Shown: piece after piece, positions 34,634 through 44,546 of the stretch
How the letters are laid out: each line of letters starts with the position of its first letter
Numbering within the stretch: position 1 is the first letter of the stretch
NCBI RefSeq assembly: GCF_031191545.1
Contig: NZ_CP133472.1
Span: 744,001-808,000, forward strand
DNA from: Schaalia odontolytica
Lineage (GTDB): Bacteria > Actinomycetota > Actinomycetes > Actinomycetales > Actinomycetaceae
Direction: 5' to 3'
Length of the DNA: 64,000 nucleotides
The notes under the pieces: generated by a model
What the model was told of the DNA's origin: nothing
What the model saw: the letters and a program-made list of their open reading frames with translations, nothing else
Databases searched by the model: none
Made by a program: the position numbers and the translations under genes

Positions 34634-37600
34634 CTACTCCGGACGGCATTCGAGCAGGTACGGGCCGCGTTGCCTGAATTCATCCTCACTGCCTGCGAGG
34701 GTGATCGCACCCGTCTGGAACGGGCCCGCACCATTGATGCGCACCGTCTGCGTACCGCCCGTCTTTTCGTTACGGACCGTGCACACGTGATTTCTCGACG
34801 AGCCCGACCATCCCGGAGCGCTCAGCGTGAACGTGTGGCAAGAGGCCGGAGAGAATCCTTGCTCCTCGCCGCTGCAGGCGCCCACCCACTGGGCGCTCAC
34901 GTCAAGCTTCGTGAAGGTCTCGGGTTGCTTAGTCATCGTTCTGTGCCCCTGCGAGTTCACAGCGGTGACCGTCGCCTGGTAGCGCGTTCCCTGCGCCAGA
35001 TCCGAGAACGTCACCGAGGTCGTGCCAGGACGCACAGTCTTTGTTTCGCCGCCCAGCGACACACGGATCTCGTCCACCATCGGGTTTGCACCCACCGGAT
35101 CCCACTGCACCGTCACGCTCGTCGAGTTGACGCCTGTGATCTGCACACCCACATCCGACGGCACACCCGTCGCCTGGCCGACCGCCGGCACCGCCGGGGA
35201 GGCCGCGTTCGGGCTACTCGCGCCGACGCCCGTCTGGCAGAAGTAGAACGTCTGCGGCTCCCAACTGTTAACCGTCAGAGTGTGACCGTTCTCGACCTGC
35301 GTCCCAGTGGCACACGCTTCCCGCGAACTGGCGTAACGCAGCGTCAGGTGCGACGCGTCGAAGCCTCGGCCCGGAACGCGCACCAGACCGTCCACGCGCA
35401 CCTTGCCTTCTTCTCCGATAGCAGACAGGGTCGGGGCCGCGATCTCAACGGGGACCGTGGCGACGTTGACCGTCGTCGTCGCGGTCTCCGACTTGTCGCC
35501 GTCGGCGTTGTACAGCACCACCGTCACGGGCCAGTCGGTGCCCGCCGGCACGCCGGGAACGTCAACGTACGGATCAGTCGCGTTGGCACTAGCTGGCACG
35601 CCATTCACCGTGACCTCCGCCGGGCCCCAGCCGCTTCCATTCGACTCACCGTGCGTCCAAGACACTCGCACCGTCGCAGTCGACGCGTCGGGCACCATAG
35701 CCGACGTTTGGGCGGAGACGTTGCCCGGAATGGACGGCCGTCCATGCGGGCTACCCTGCGTCGAATTAGACACGAGCGAGGGTGTCTTCGCATCGTTCTG
35801 CGCCTGGATGGACACCAAGTAGCTGGCGCCGTTCTCCAGGCCGTAAATGGTCGTGGTGTTCTTCGTACCGGACACGGAGTGCGCGGTCGGCTGGCCGCCC
35901 CCCTGCGACGCGACGAAGACCGTGTAGGTTTTGACCGCCGATCCCCTGGAGGTCGCTTCCGTCCACGAGACGATCAGGCCACCATCCGTGCCCTGGACCG
36001 TGGGCGCGGCCATTTGATCGGGGGCAACGTCAATGCGCTCAGGCGCGGAGGGCGCCGACGGGTCCGAATCCCCGGCCTCGTTGTGGGCGATGACCGTGAA
36101 GGTGTGGTCGACGCCGTTTTGCAGGCCCGTCACTTCCATGCCCGGGTTGGTCGTGCGTTCGGGCTTTCCGCTCACCGAGTCGATGATCGTGTAGCCCGAA
36201 ATGGTTCCGCCGTTCGGAGCGGCTGCCTGGAAGTTCACGAAAGCACTGCCCGGGCCGGTCGCGGTCGCGGTCACCTTCTGCGGCGGGTCGGGTCGGTCCA
36301 GGACCTTGACGATGACACGGCCCTGCACGACGCGATCCGGGTCGTTCGTCGCGTCCATGACGCGGTACACGACGATCATCTCGCCGTGGAAGCCCGCCTT
36401 GGGGCTCACGGTCAGCACGTTGCCGTCGCCCGCCGCGGTACCCTGACCCACGTGTACGGACGCGTCCAGGACGACGAGCGGATCCGGGAACGGGTTCGTC
36501 GTGTACTCCGAGAGGTTCACGGTCGCCGTCTGGCCGGCGTTGACCTTGATGCGTGCGTCCGTCGTCGTCACGAGGGGCTTCGAAGACTTCACGATCGTCA
36601 CAGGTATGTCCGCGGTGACGGCGCCCGAGCCGTCGTCCACGCTCACCGTGATCGCGCCGACCGGCCCCTTGGGCTGGTCCTTCTTGCCCGCCACGGTCAG
36701 CGTGTAGCCGTCCAGGGACACGTCGATGCCGCCGGGGACCTTCGCCAGGCGATAGTCGAAGGAACTCTTCGCCTGGTCGTCCGGGTCGTCCACCATCTGG
36801 GTGAGATCAACCTTCACGTTCTCACCCTGGCCCACGAGGATCGGGGTCGGGGTCAGTCGCGGAGGCAGGTTTCTCGCGGGTTGAATCGTAATCGGGATCG
36901 TCAGCGTCGAGGACAGGGCCGAGGCATCGTCCGCGCCGCCGTCACGCACCGTAAAGGACACCGAGGCGCGGCCCGAGGCCGTGTCCGGCGCCGTCAGCAC
37001 GATGTGCGAGGAGTCCTGCAGCGTCGCCGAGTCGATGCCGCCGCTGGCCTTAACCGTCGCGGCGTCTGTGACGACCGGAGAACGCGAGTTGTCGCGCACG
37101 AGCACGTAGTCGTTGATGTCGAGGGTGAGCGCGGACCCCGCGCGCATCGCCACCGGGATGCGCGTCATATCGAGGCGTGGGGCCAGCAGGTCAGTGCCCG
37201 GAACCGTCACGACGGCGCTCGCCGTGAGCCCATCGGGGTCCGTCACCGTGTAGACGACGAGGCGACGGCGCGCGTCCGGGCTGATCGACAGGTTCTGGCC
37301 GGACACGCTCACGCCGGAGCCGTCCGACGAAACAGCCAGAGCACCAGTCGTGCCGTCCGGGTCCTCGTCGTTGACCAGGACGGGAACACTCACGGGCTTC
37401 GAATCCGAGGGAAGGTCAGCGACCGACACGACGTCATCTCGGGCGATCGGCGCGCGCAGCGGCGCCTCAGCGTCCACCGTCACGGTCAGCTGCCCCTGGG
37501 CGCGACCTCCTCGGCCGTCCTGAATCTGGTAGGCGACCACGAACACGCCATTGGAGGCGGGGGCCTTGACCGTCACAGTATCCTCGGCCACCGTCACGGT

Positions 37601-40600
37601 CACGGATTCATCCGACACCGCAACGGTCGCCGGATCCGTATCGACGGACAGGGCATCGCCGTCCGCGTCCAGGTCATTGCTCAGGACGTTAATGCTCACC
37701 TCCCTGCCCGGTCGCACCGTCAGCGAGTCCGGAACGGCGGTTGGGTTGTGGTTCTGCGATCCAGGCGGCGCGATGCCGACGCGCACGCGAGCACGCCCCT
37801 GCACGCCGAGGCGGTCCTCGACGATGTAGGAGAAGGTATCCGTTCCCGTCGCGTCGTCGGAGGGCGTGTACTCCAGCCACTCCGTACCCAGCACGACGCT
37901 GCCCTTCGCGGGCGGCTGATCGATGCCGACGAGGGCCACCGAGTCGCCATCCGGGTCGATGCCCGTCAGCGGCACCGGGATTCGCGTCATCTGGCCCTGC
38001 ACTGCCCACGCGCTCAGCGCCTTGGCAACGGGCGCGCTGTTCGCCGCCGAGGCCGCCACAACCTCGAAGGTCACGGTCGACGTCGCGCGGTTACCCACCG
38101 AATCCACGACCGTGTACGCGACGCGGACGACCCCGGCCTCGGAACCGGCGACCAGACGAACCTGGTTACCGGTGACGAACACCGTGCCCAGCTCCGAGCC
38201 GGACAGGACCGTGACGTCGGGATCCAGGCTCAGGGACAGGCCGATCGGCGAGCGATCGTTCGTCAGGACGCTCACCGAACCGATGTCGTCGGCGCGCACC
38301 TTCGCGGTGTCCGGCGTGGCCTCGGGCGGAGTCTCCTCGCTCTGCGCATCCGTGGGGATAACGCTCACCTGCGCGGTCGCAGAACCCGCGCCGTTGGACA
38401 CCGTGTACGTAAAGGTCGTCACATCGCTGATCCCGCCGGGGGAGGTAATGCGCAGCAGGTGACGCTCGATGATGGTCACCTCGAGGCCCGAACTCGCGGG
38501 CACGTCGATCGACTGGACGACCAGCACGCCGCCCGAGGGGTCCGTGTCGTTGGCCAGCGGGGCGATCAGCGAGGCACCGCCGCTGGGCAGCACCGCCAAG
38601 TCGTCCTCGGCGATCGGTAGGGCGTTCGTGTCGTCAGCGACCACGTCAACGCGGATGACGCCCGCCGTCGTCGACGGACCATCCGAGACCGTGTACGTGA
38701 ACTGGAAGGAACCCGGTACCGACCCCGTGAACGTCAGGATTCCTCGGGACAGGTCTGCAGAAACGGACGTGCCCGCCGGTGCCGCGCTCGCCGCGACGAG
38801 CGAGATCGCGTCGCCGTTCGGATCCGTGTCGTTCGCGATCGGGTCGATCGCCAGGGCCTCGCCCACGCGGGCCACGTAGAAGTCAGCACGCGCCACCGGC
38901 GCGACGTTGCCCGCCTCCTGGACGCTCACCTGCAGCTCGCCCGTCGTCTCCGCGTGGCCGTCCGACAGGGTGACGTTCAGCGTTTTCACGCCCGCACCAG
39001 AACCGAGGTCGCGGACCTGCACCGTCCCGTCCTCCTTGAACTGCACGGCGATACCCTCCGGAGCGTCCACGGACTTGAGGAAGAACTGGTCGCCATCCGG
39101 GTCAATCCAGTCCGACAGCAGGTTGTATTCCACCTGCGCCATCGCACCGACCTTGATGACCGGGCGCTTGATCTGTCGAGGCCCCTCGTTCTGCGTCCAT
39201 GGGTGAATCGTCACACGCACGGTCGCGGTGGCACCCGCCATACCGTCCGACGCCTCGTATATAAAGGACGTCGACCCGCTCGTCAGGTTCTCCGGAACCT
39301 CCGTGATCTGCAGGGCGCGCCCGCCCCTCGTGCGCACAACCGTCCCGAACTCCGGGTTGGTCACGGCCCGCGCCGTCAGCACGTCGCCATCGTCATCCGA
39401 GTCGTTATCGAGGACCGGCAGGAGCGTCGAACGCCCCGGGCGGATACCGAAGTCATCGTCCACGGCCTCGGGGGGAGTGTTCTTGTCGTCGTGCTCCGGC
39501 TCCGAGACCTGCTCGCGCTGGTCCGGGGTCGGAGTGTCCTCTTCTTCCTCTTCCTCGGTGGGAATCTGATCCCAGTTGTTCACGAGGACCATGTTCTTGT
39601 CCGGCAGCCACAGCGTTCCCGTCGACACATCGTTAAGGACGATGCGCGTACGGTTCGTGCGGAAGAGAGCGGCCGAGGCCTCGGCGAGCGTCGGAACCGT
39701 CTGCGCCTGGTTGCGCGACTTGTCCGTGCAGGTGCGCACGAATGCGCCCGAGCCAGCCCACGCGGCGTAGGAGCAGCCGTTGTGGAAGACGGGGGGAGCC
39801 GGGTTTCCCTTTGCGCCCGCGTCCGAGGCAGGCTGACGTTCGACCGACTTGCCGTTCAGGGAGACCGCCACAAGCTCCGAATCGGTCGCGAGCAGCACGG
39901 ATGAGGACTCGTCGCCCGGATCCTGCAGGACCGCGCCGGTCACGTGTTCCTCAGCGAGGTCGCGGACCTTACCGCCGGGCAGAACGAGGGTGTTGCCGGG
40001 CTGATCGTAGATGACGGGCTTGTCGCCGACCGCCGTGATCGACAACGGGCCGGAGGGCTGGAAATCCTTGATCGTGCTCGTCTTCGCACGCCACGTCTGG
40101 CCCTCCTTGACGATGGTGACCAGGGACGAGGAACCGGCCGAGTAGGCGAACACCGTGCCCGAACGCGACACCGTGACGACGCCGTCGCTCAGATCCTTGG
40201 CGACCGCGTCCTCGGCAGCGAAAGAAATGGAGGCGGGTTCGCCCGCGTTACCAACCCACAGGAGGCCGGCAGCCGGGTCGAGAACCGCAAGCACGGAACC
40301 GCCCTGCACCTGGGTGGCCCCCTCGGGCAGGGTCACGGCCTGGCCGATCGAGAAGGATGTGGGCTTGACGGGTGACACGGTTCGCGTCACCGTTTCCCCC
40401 AGCGTCACGTCGCCGCCGGCCTGACCAATGTCGAAGGACGCAGACTTGACGGACACGGTGCCGTCGAGCATGAGCGAGTCATAGTTGAGGTGGCCAAGGA
40501 GCTTACGGTCCTGGTTCGTCACCCAAATTCCGCCATCATCGACGCTGACCTGGGTTACCTCGACGCCGCGGTAGACCACCGCGAGGACGCACAGCATTGC

Positions 40601-40672
40601 GGACACTACGAGGACGGCGATCGCGGGCATCCGCTTCGACCAGGTGTTTCGCGATTGACGCGCCTTGTTCAT
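34634..40672 (-). CDS. Giant cadherin-like/fibronectin III surface protein (fn3 of a PFNA-like cluster), 2012 aa
   Basis: The N-terminus is cytosolic, with one transmembrane helix (about 16-34, PAIAVLVVSAMLCVLAVVY), so the bulk is extracytoplasmic. Residues about 40-370 look like a beta-propeller region. An acidic linker (TEEEEEEDTPTPDQRE) near 372-400 follows, then roughly ten tandem-95/cadherin-like Ig modules with recurring DPDGD or DTDPNGD calcium-type motifs (about 405-1480). Fibronectin III domains make up much of the remainder (PPQKVTATATGPGSAFVNF onward). The C-terminal cysteines lie in GACSGEEQGFSPASCHTF. A GAGGAAG ribosome binding site precedes ATG 40672. It is first in the operon with DUF58, transglutaminase-like protein and kinase. 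Adhesion or cell-wall sensing is inferred. Confidence 0.88.
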   Translation of the reverse strand: MNKARQSRNTWSKRMPAIAVLVVSAMLCVLAVVYRGVEVTQVSVDDGGIWVTNQDRKLLGHLNYDSLMLDGTVSVKSASFDIGQAGGDVTLGETVTRTVSPVKPTSFSIGQAVTLPEGATQVQGGSVLAVLDPAAGLLWVGNAGEPASISFAAEDAVAKDLSDGVVTVSRSGTVFAYSAGSSSLVTIVKEGQTWRAKTSTIKDFQPSGPLSITAVGDKPVIYDQPGNTLVLPGGKVRDLAEEHVTGAVLQDPGDESSSVLLATDSELVAVSLNGKSVERQPASDAGAKGNPAPPVFHNGCSYAAWAGSGAFVRTCTDKSRNQAQTVPTLAEASAALFRTNRTRIVLNDVSTGTLWLPDKNMVLVNNWDQIPTEEEEEEDTPTPDQREQVSEPEHDDKNTPPEAVDDDFGIRPGRSTLLPVLDNDSDDDGDVLTARAVTNPEFGTVVRTRGGRALQITEVPENLTSGSTSFIYEASDGMAGATATVRVTIHPWTQNEGPRQIKRPVIKVGAMAQVEYNLLSDWIDPDGDQFFLKSVDAPEGIAVQFKEDGTVQVRDLGSGAGVKTLNVTLSDGHAETTGELQVSVQEAGNVAPVARADFYVARVGEALAIDPIANDTDPNGDAISLVAASAAPAGTSVSADLSRGILTFTGSVPGSFQFTYTVSDGPSTTAGVIRVDVVADDTNALPIAEDDLAVLPSGGASLIAPLANDTDPSGGVLVVQSIDVPASSGLEVTIIERHLLRITSPGGISDVTTFTYTVSNGAGSATAQVSVIPTDAQSEETPPEATPDTAKVRADDIGSVSVLTNDRSPIGLSLSLDPDVTVLSGSELGTVFVTGNQVRLVAGSEAGVVRVAYTVVDSVGNRATSTVTFEVVAASAANSAPVAKALSAWAVQGQMTRIPVPLTGIDPDGDSVALVGIDQPPAKGSVVLGTEWLEYTPSDDATGTDTFSYIVEDRLGVQGRARVRVGIAPPGSQNHNPTAVPDSLTVRPGREVSINVLSNDLDADGDALSVDTDPATVAVSDESVTVTVAEDTVTVKAPASNGVFVVAYQIQDGRGGRAQGQLTVTVDAEAPLRAPIARDDVVSVADLPSDSKPVSVPVLVNDEDPDGTTGALAVSSDGSGVSVSGQNLSISPDARRRLVVYTVTDPDGLTASAVVTVPGTDLLAPRLDMTRIPVAMRAGSALTLDINDYVLVRDNSRSPVVTDAATVKASGGIDSATLQDSSHIVLTAPDTASGRASVSFTVRDGGADDASALSSTLTIPITIQPARNLPPRLTPTPILVGQGENVKVDLTQMVDDPDDQAKSSFDYRLAKVPGGIDVSLDGYTLTVAGKKDQPKGPVGAITVSVDDGSGAVTADIPVTIVKSSKPLVTTTDARIKVNAGQTATVNLSEYTTNPFPDPLVVLDASVHVGQGTAAGDGNVLTVSPKAGFHGEMIVVYRVMDATNDPDRVVQGRVIVKVLDRPDPPQKVTATATGPGSAFVNFQAAAPNGGTISGYTIIDSVSGKPERTTNPGMEVTGLQNGVDHTFTVIAHNEAGDSDPSAPSAPERIDVAPDQMAAPTVQGTDGGLIVSWTEATSRGSAVKTYTVFVASQGGGQPTAHSVSGTKNTTTIYGLENGASYLVSIQAQNDAKTPSLVSNSTQGSPHGRPSIPGNVSAQTSAMVPDASTATVRVSWTHGESNGSGWGPAEVTVNGVPASANATDPYVDVPGVPAGTDWPVTVVLYNADGDKSETATTTVNVATVPVEIAAPTLSAIGEEGKVRVDGLVRVPGRGFDASHLTLRYASSREACATGTQVENGHTLTVNSWEPQTFYFCQTGVGASSPNAASPAVPAVGQATGVPSDVGVQITGVNSTSVTVQWDPVGANPMVDEIRVSLGGETKTVRPGTTSVTFSDLAQGTRYQATVTAVNSQGHRTMTKQPETFTKLDVSAQWVGACSGEEQGFSPASCHTFTLSAPGWSGSSRNHVCTVRNEKTGGTQTVRINGAGPFQTGAITLAGSEDEFRQRGPYLLECRPE

Positions 40673-41025
40673 GTGGCTTCCTCAGTCTTGATGTGCGCAC
40701 TGTTGTGGGGGGTATCTGTATCCGCGGTTGGCATGATGAACCATTACAAGGATACACATCGACCAACCCTATGGATAACCGGCCGAGACAACAACAGGTA
40801 CCGGACAAGCACATTCCCTCTGCGGGCTATTCTCGCCGCGATCTCGCGCATGCCGGGCACACGAGAACCTGACCACAGTGACGCATTTGGATGTTCGCCG
40901 TCACTGAATGAGGCCCGGGCCGACACTGCACAGATCCACCTCGCTCGGCGGGCGTTGCGAAGCCCCTGCACGCGAACCTGAGTCACTCGTCGCGCGCGCG
41001 AACCACAGATGAGGCAGGGCGGGGT
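40673..41025. other. Divergent intergenic region between the fn3 operon and radA
   Basis: About 350 bases with promoters expected in both directions. Short overlapping frames are not convincing genes. Apart from the radA -10 element at 41026 and the ribosome binding site of the fn3 gene, I see no repeat or RNA gene. Confidence 0.5.
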
Positions 41026-41031
41026 TACGGT
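41026..41031 (+). promoter_or_regulatory. -10 element for a leaderless radA transcript
   Basis: TACGGT (TANNNT) is followed by six bases and then the radA ATG at 41038, and no Shine-Dalgarno is present. This is the spacing of actinobacterial leaderless promoters. Confidence 0.45.
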
Positions 41032-41037
41032 GGGTGC

Positions 41038-42423
41038 ATGGCGAAAGAAAAGATCACGTACCGCTGCTCCGACTGCGGCTGGACATCGCCCAAGTGGGTG
41101 GGTCAGTGCCGCGAGTGCGGGGCGTGGGGAACGGTCGACCAGGCGGGCGAGGTGACGGGAGGAGCGCGCACGGGCGCCACTGCCCCGAGGCGCCCCGCCG
41201 TGCCCATCGGAGAGGTCGACGGGGAGCGCGCCTCGTCGCGCTCGACGGGCGTGGGAGAGCTCGACCGCGTCCTCGGCGGCGGCATCGTCCCCGGTGCGGT
41301 GATTCTGCTGGCGGGCGAGCCCGGCGTCGGCAAGTCGACGCTACTGCTGGACGTGGCCGCGAAGGCCGCGCGCACGGCGGCCGCGGGCGGGCGCGGTCCC
41401 GTCCTGTACATCACAGGCGAGGAGTCGGCCGCGCAGGTGCGCGGGCGCGCCGAGCGCATCGGTGCCCTCGAGCCGAACCTGCTCATCGCCGACGAGACGG
41501 AACTCGGGGTCGTCCTCGGACACGTACAAGAGGCATCCCCCTCTCTCCTCATCGTGGACTCCGTGCAGACCATCTCCTCTGCCCAGGTCGAGGGCGGCGC
41601 GGGCGGCGTCGCACAGGTGCGCGCGGTCGCCGCCTCCCTCATCCGAGTTGCAAAGGAATCCGACCTGCCCACCCTCCTCGTCGGTCACGTGACGAAGGAC
41701 GGCGGCATCGCGGGTCCACGCGTCCTCGAACATCTCGTGGACGTCGTCTGTCAGTTCGAGGGCGATCGCCATTCGCGCCTGCGCCTACTGCGCGCGGTGA
41801 AGAATCGTTACGGCCCCACCGACGAGGTCGGCTGCTTTGAGCTGACGGACTCGGGGATCTACGGCCTCGCCGATCCGTCCGGCCTGTTCCTGTCGCGCAC
41901 GACGCGCGGTGTGCCCGGCACGTGCGCGGCCGTCTCACTCGAGGGGCGTCGCCCGCTACCCACGGAGATCCAGTCGCTTGTCGCCCCCTCCGCGGGCGGG
42001 TCGCCGAGGCGCACCACGTCGGGCGTGGACCACGCGCGCGTGGCGATGATCCTCGCTGTCCTGCAGGCCCGCATCGGCGCGGATACTTCGGGTGCGGATG
42101 TCTACGTCTCCACGGTTGGCGGGGCACGCACGGTCGAGCCCGCGATTGACCTGGCGATGGCGATCTCGATCGTGTCCTCGCTCAAGGGCGTTCCCCCTCG
42201 CACCGACCTCGTAGCGGTCGGAGAGATCTCGCTGACGGGCGAAGTCCGGGCCTGCACGGGCACCCAACGCCGCCTCGCCGAGGCCGCCCGTCTCGGCTTC
42301 TCCGAGGCCATCGTGCCCTCCCAGGGTAGCGAGGACCTCGCTGGCGTCGACGGCATCACCGTCTTCACTGTGTCGGATCTGGCGACGGCTATTCGTGTCG
42401 CTTTCCCGGCCGACTCGCAATAA
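41038..42423 (+). CDS. radA: DNA repair protein RadA
   Basis: A 461-residue RadA/Sms. It has a C4 zinc finger (Cys10, Cys13, Cys24, Cys27, in CSDCGWTSPKWVGQCRECG), a RecA-like ATPase with Walker A GEPGVGKS at 93-100, the RadA-specific KNRYG motif at 255-259 (usually KNRFG) and a C-terminal Lon-protease-like domain. It promotes branch migration and processing of recombination intermediates. It lies 36 bp upstream of disA, a conserved pairing in Gram-positives in which RadA modulates DisA diadenylate cyclase activity at recombination structures. Length is normal. Confidence 0.96.
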   Translation: MAKEKITYRCSDCGWTSPKWVGQCRECGAWGTVDQAGEVTGGARTGATAPRRPAVPIGEVDGERASSRSTGVGELDRVLGGGIVPGAVILLAGEPGVGKSTLLLDVAAKAARTAAAGGRGPVLYITGEESAAQVRGRAERIGALEPNLLIADETELGVVLGHVQEASPSLLIVDSVQTISSAQVEGGAGGVAQVRAVAASLIRVAKESDLPTLLVGHVTKDGGIAGPRVLEHLVDVVCQFEGDRHSRLRLLRAVKNRYGPTDEVGCFELTDSGIYGLADPSGLFLSRTTRGVPGTCAAVSLEGRRPLPTEIQSLVAPSAGGSPRRTTSGVDHARVAMILAVLQARIGADTSGADVYVSTVGGARTVEPAIDLAMAISIVSSLKGVPPRTDLVAVGEISLTGEVRACTGTQRRLAEAARLGFSEAIVPSQGSEDLAGVDGITVFTVSDLATAIRVAFPADSQ

Positions 42424-42459
42424 TAGGAATCGAACCTACTGTCCTGGGAGGGAATCACA

Positions 42460-43530
42460 TTGACGTCCGATGCAGCGATCCTTCGTGAGGCACTGCGCGC
42501 AGTCGCGCCGGGCACGCCACTACGTGAAGGCCTGGAACGAATCCAGCGCTCCCACACCGGTGCCCTCATCGTCCTGGGATACACCCCCGACGTGCAGGCG
42601 ATCTGCTCGGGCGGCTTCGACCTCGACATCGCCTTCACGGCCGCGCGCCTGCGCGAGCTGTGCAAGATGGACGGTGCGGTCATCATCGACCCCGACCTGT
42701 GGCGCATCCGCAAGGCGAACGTGCAGCTCTTTCCGGACCCCACGATTCCCACCGACGAGTCCGGCATGCGCCACCGCACCGCCCAGCGCACCGCCCGACA
42801 GACGCACCTGCCCGTCCTCTCCCTGTCCGCGTCGATGCGCATGATCTCCATCTACGTGGGCACCGAGCACCGCCTCGTTGAAGAACCCGAGGCCCTCCTC
42901 TCACGCGCCAACCTGGCCGTGGACACGCTCGACCGCTACAGTCAGCGACTCGACGAGGTCCTGCAAACCCTCACCATCCTGGAGATGCGCGACAGCGCGA
43001 CCGTGCGCGACGTCGCCACCGTCATGCAGCGCATGGAGATGATCCGCCGCATCACCTCGGAAATCACCGAGTACCTTGAGGAACTCGGCTCCGAGGGCCG
43101 CCTGCTCGCCCTGCAGGTCGAGGACCTCGTGCGCGGCTCGGCGTCCGAGCGCGCCCTCGTCATGCGCGACTACATCCACAACCCCAACGAGGTCGCCCGC
43201 GTCGAGGCCGAGCTGTCTTCCCTCGGGTCGGAGCGCATCGTGGATCTCACCGCGATCGCTAACATCCTGGGGCTGGACGTGTACGAGGTTGCGGACCTGG
43301 ACCGGGAGATCACGCCGCGCGGGGTACGCGCCCTGTCCCTGGTGCCCCACCTGTCGTGGAGTGCCATCAAGGAGGTTTCCGCGCACATCTCGACACTGCC
43401 CGAGCTGCGCGCCGCCACCACCGCGGACCTGGAGAACATCGAGGGCATCGGCCCCTATCGCGCCAAGCTCATCACCGAGAACCTGGCCCACCAGGCGCAG
43501 GCGGTCAGCTCCGGCCTCGTCGGCTGGTAA
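42460..43530 (+). CDS. disA: DNA integrity scanning diadenylate cyclase DisA
   Basis: A 356-residue DisA that makes c-di-AMP from two ATP. The N-terminal DAC domain has DGA at 71-73 and RHRTA at 104-108, both required for catalysis. A helical spine follows, then a C-terminal helix-hairpin-helix DNA-binding domain (TTADLENIEGIGPYRAKLI). The start is TTG 42460 with a GGGAGG ribosome binding site; no ATG gives the conserved N-terminus. It follows radA by 36 bp and converges with the small membrane protein at 43534 with only 3 bp between stops. c-di-AMP often controls potassium uptake through RCK_C domains, which may connect it to trkA at 4392. Confidence 0.96.
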   Translation: MTSDAAILREALRAVAPGTPLREGLERIQRSHTGALIVLGYTPDVQAICSGGFDLDIAFTAARLRELCKMDGAVIIDPDLWRIRKANVQLFPDPTIPTDESGMRHRTAQRTARQTHLPVLSLSASMRMISIYVGTEHRLVEEPEALLSRANLAVDTLDRYSQRLDEVLQTLTILEMRDSATVRDVATVMQRMEMIRRITSEITEYLEELGSEGRLLALQVEDLVRGSASERALVMRDYIHNPNEVARVEAELSSLGSERIVDLTAIANILGLDVYEVADLDREITPRGVRALSLVPHLSWSAIKEVSAHISTLPELRAATTADLENIEGIGPYRAKLITENLAHQAQAVSSGLVGW

Positions 43531-43533
43531 ACC

Positions 43534-44472
43534 CTAACGGCCCGACTGCGCGCCGGACTGCGGACCCGACTGCGGGGCGGGCGTCGGTGCCGGAGTCACG
43601 TCGACGATCGTCGAGCCAACCTCGCGGGCACCCATCGTGACCGACACCTTGTAGGTTCCGGCTGACGCGGCGGTCGCGCCGCCCGCCGGTACCGTGCAGC
43701 CGTCCGTGTACACGTATCCGTCCCAGCGCAGCGCGCCATCCCATGTGGTGCCTGGGCGCAGCAGCAGGGGCGTCGAAGACTGCTGATCATCGCCGCACCT
43801 CGCCGAGTTGTAGACCTGCAGGTCACCCGTCGAAATCTGCAGCGCGAAGCGCGACAGGGAGGTCGAGCACGCAACGCTGCCGCGGTTTTCCAGCGTGAGG
43901 GTCACGGGCATCGCCGACCCTGACGAGGTCGTGGAGGCCTTCGCGCCGACCGCGATGTCTCGGTCCAGGCAGGCGGGAACATCGATCGTCGTGCCGTCCG
44001 TGAGCAGGCCGTCAGCCGTGGCTTCCTGGCCGCCCTTGAGCGTGTAACCGGATGCATCGACGGCCCCGGACTGGACGGGCTGCGAAGTCGACTGCGGCTC
44101 GGGATCGGCAGTGAAAGCGCCCGCGATCGCTCGGAGCACGGCGACGATTCCCCACACTATGAGAGCCAGGATGAGGATCAGCCCAAGGCCCGTGATGATA
44201 CGCCTCGGCCATAGGTTGACCGGCGGACGGCCGCCGCCCGACGGCTTCCTTGTCGCCGGATTCTTCGCGCCGCCCCCGCGCTGTGCCGTGGACGCAGAGG
44301 ACCTCGATGAGGCCGGACGGGCCGATGAGGCGCGGCTGCCGGCGGCGGCACGCGACGCACGATCTCCAGCGCGACCGTTCGCCCCTCCCGACGCACTAGG
44401 CCTGGAGGTGGGTCGCCTGGGGGAATTCTTACGCTGGTCAGCCACGCATCCACGATACCGGCCGCGGGGCAC
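43534..44472 (-). CDS. Single-pass membrane protein of unknown function
   Basis: About 312 residues. The N-terminal ~85 residues are basic and Ser/Arg/Gly-rich (low complexity). One transmembrane helix follows (about 92-116, ITGLGLILILALIVWGIVAVL), then an extracytoplasmic domain of about 150 residues with cysteines at VPACLDRD, VACSTSL, ARCGDDQQ and DGCTVPAG. The domain resembles a beta-sandwich carbohydrate- or peptide-binding module (MPVTLTLENRGSVACSTS). The tail is Pro/Gln-rich. The start is uncertain: GTG 44472 or GTG 44445 fit equally. It is the last gene of the folate block. I do not recognise the family. Confidence 0.65.
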   Translation of the reverse strand: MPRGRYRGCVADQRKNSPRRPTSRPSASGGANGRAGDRASRAAAGSRASSARPASSRSSASTAQRGGGAKNPATRKPSGGGRPPVNLWPRRIITGLGLILILALIVWGIVAVLRAIAGAFTADPEPQSTSQPVQSGAVDASGYTLKGGQEATADGLLTDGTTIDVPACLDRDIAVGAKASTTSSGSAMPVTLTLENRGSVACSTSLSRFALQISTGDLQVYNSARCGDDQQSSTPLLLRPGTTWDGALRWDGYVYTDGCTVPAGGATAASAGTYKVSVTMGAREVGSTIVDVTPAPTPAPQSGPQSGAQSGR

Positions 44473-44546
44473 GGGAAGCGGCTAACGCTCGGGACGGGGG
44501 CAACTTTCACACGCTGAGCGCCCCCGCACAACGACGAGGCCGCCGA

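Noticed and set aside
34025-38620. Plus-strand frame of over 1500 codons opposite the fn3 gene
   Set aside because: It is the antisense shadow of a high-GC coding sequence. It is Arg/His-rich with no domain, while the minus-strand product has clear domains.
42421-42500. tRNA-like T-arm sequence (GGTTCGATTCC on the minus strand)
   Set aside because: The rest of the cloverleaf would lie inside disA coding sequence and does not fold; it is a chance match.
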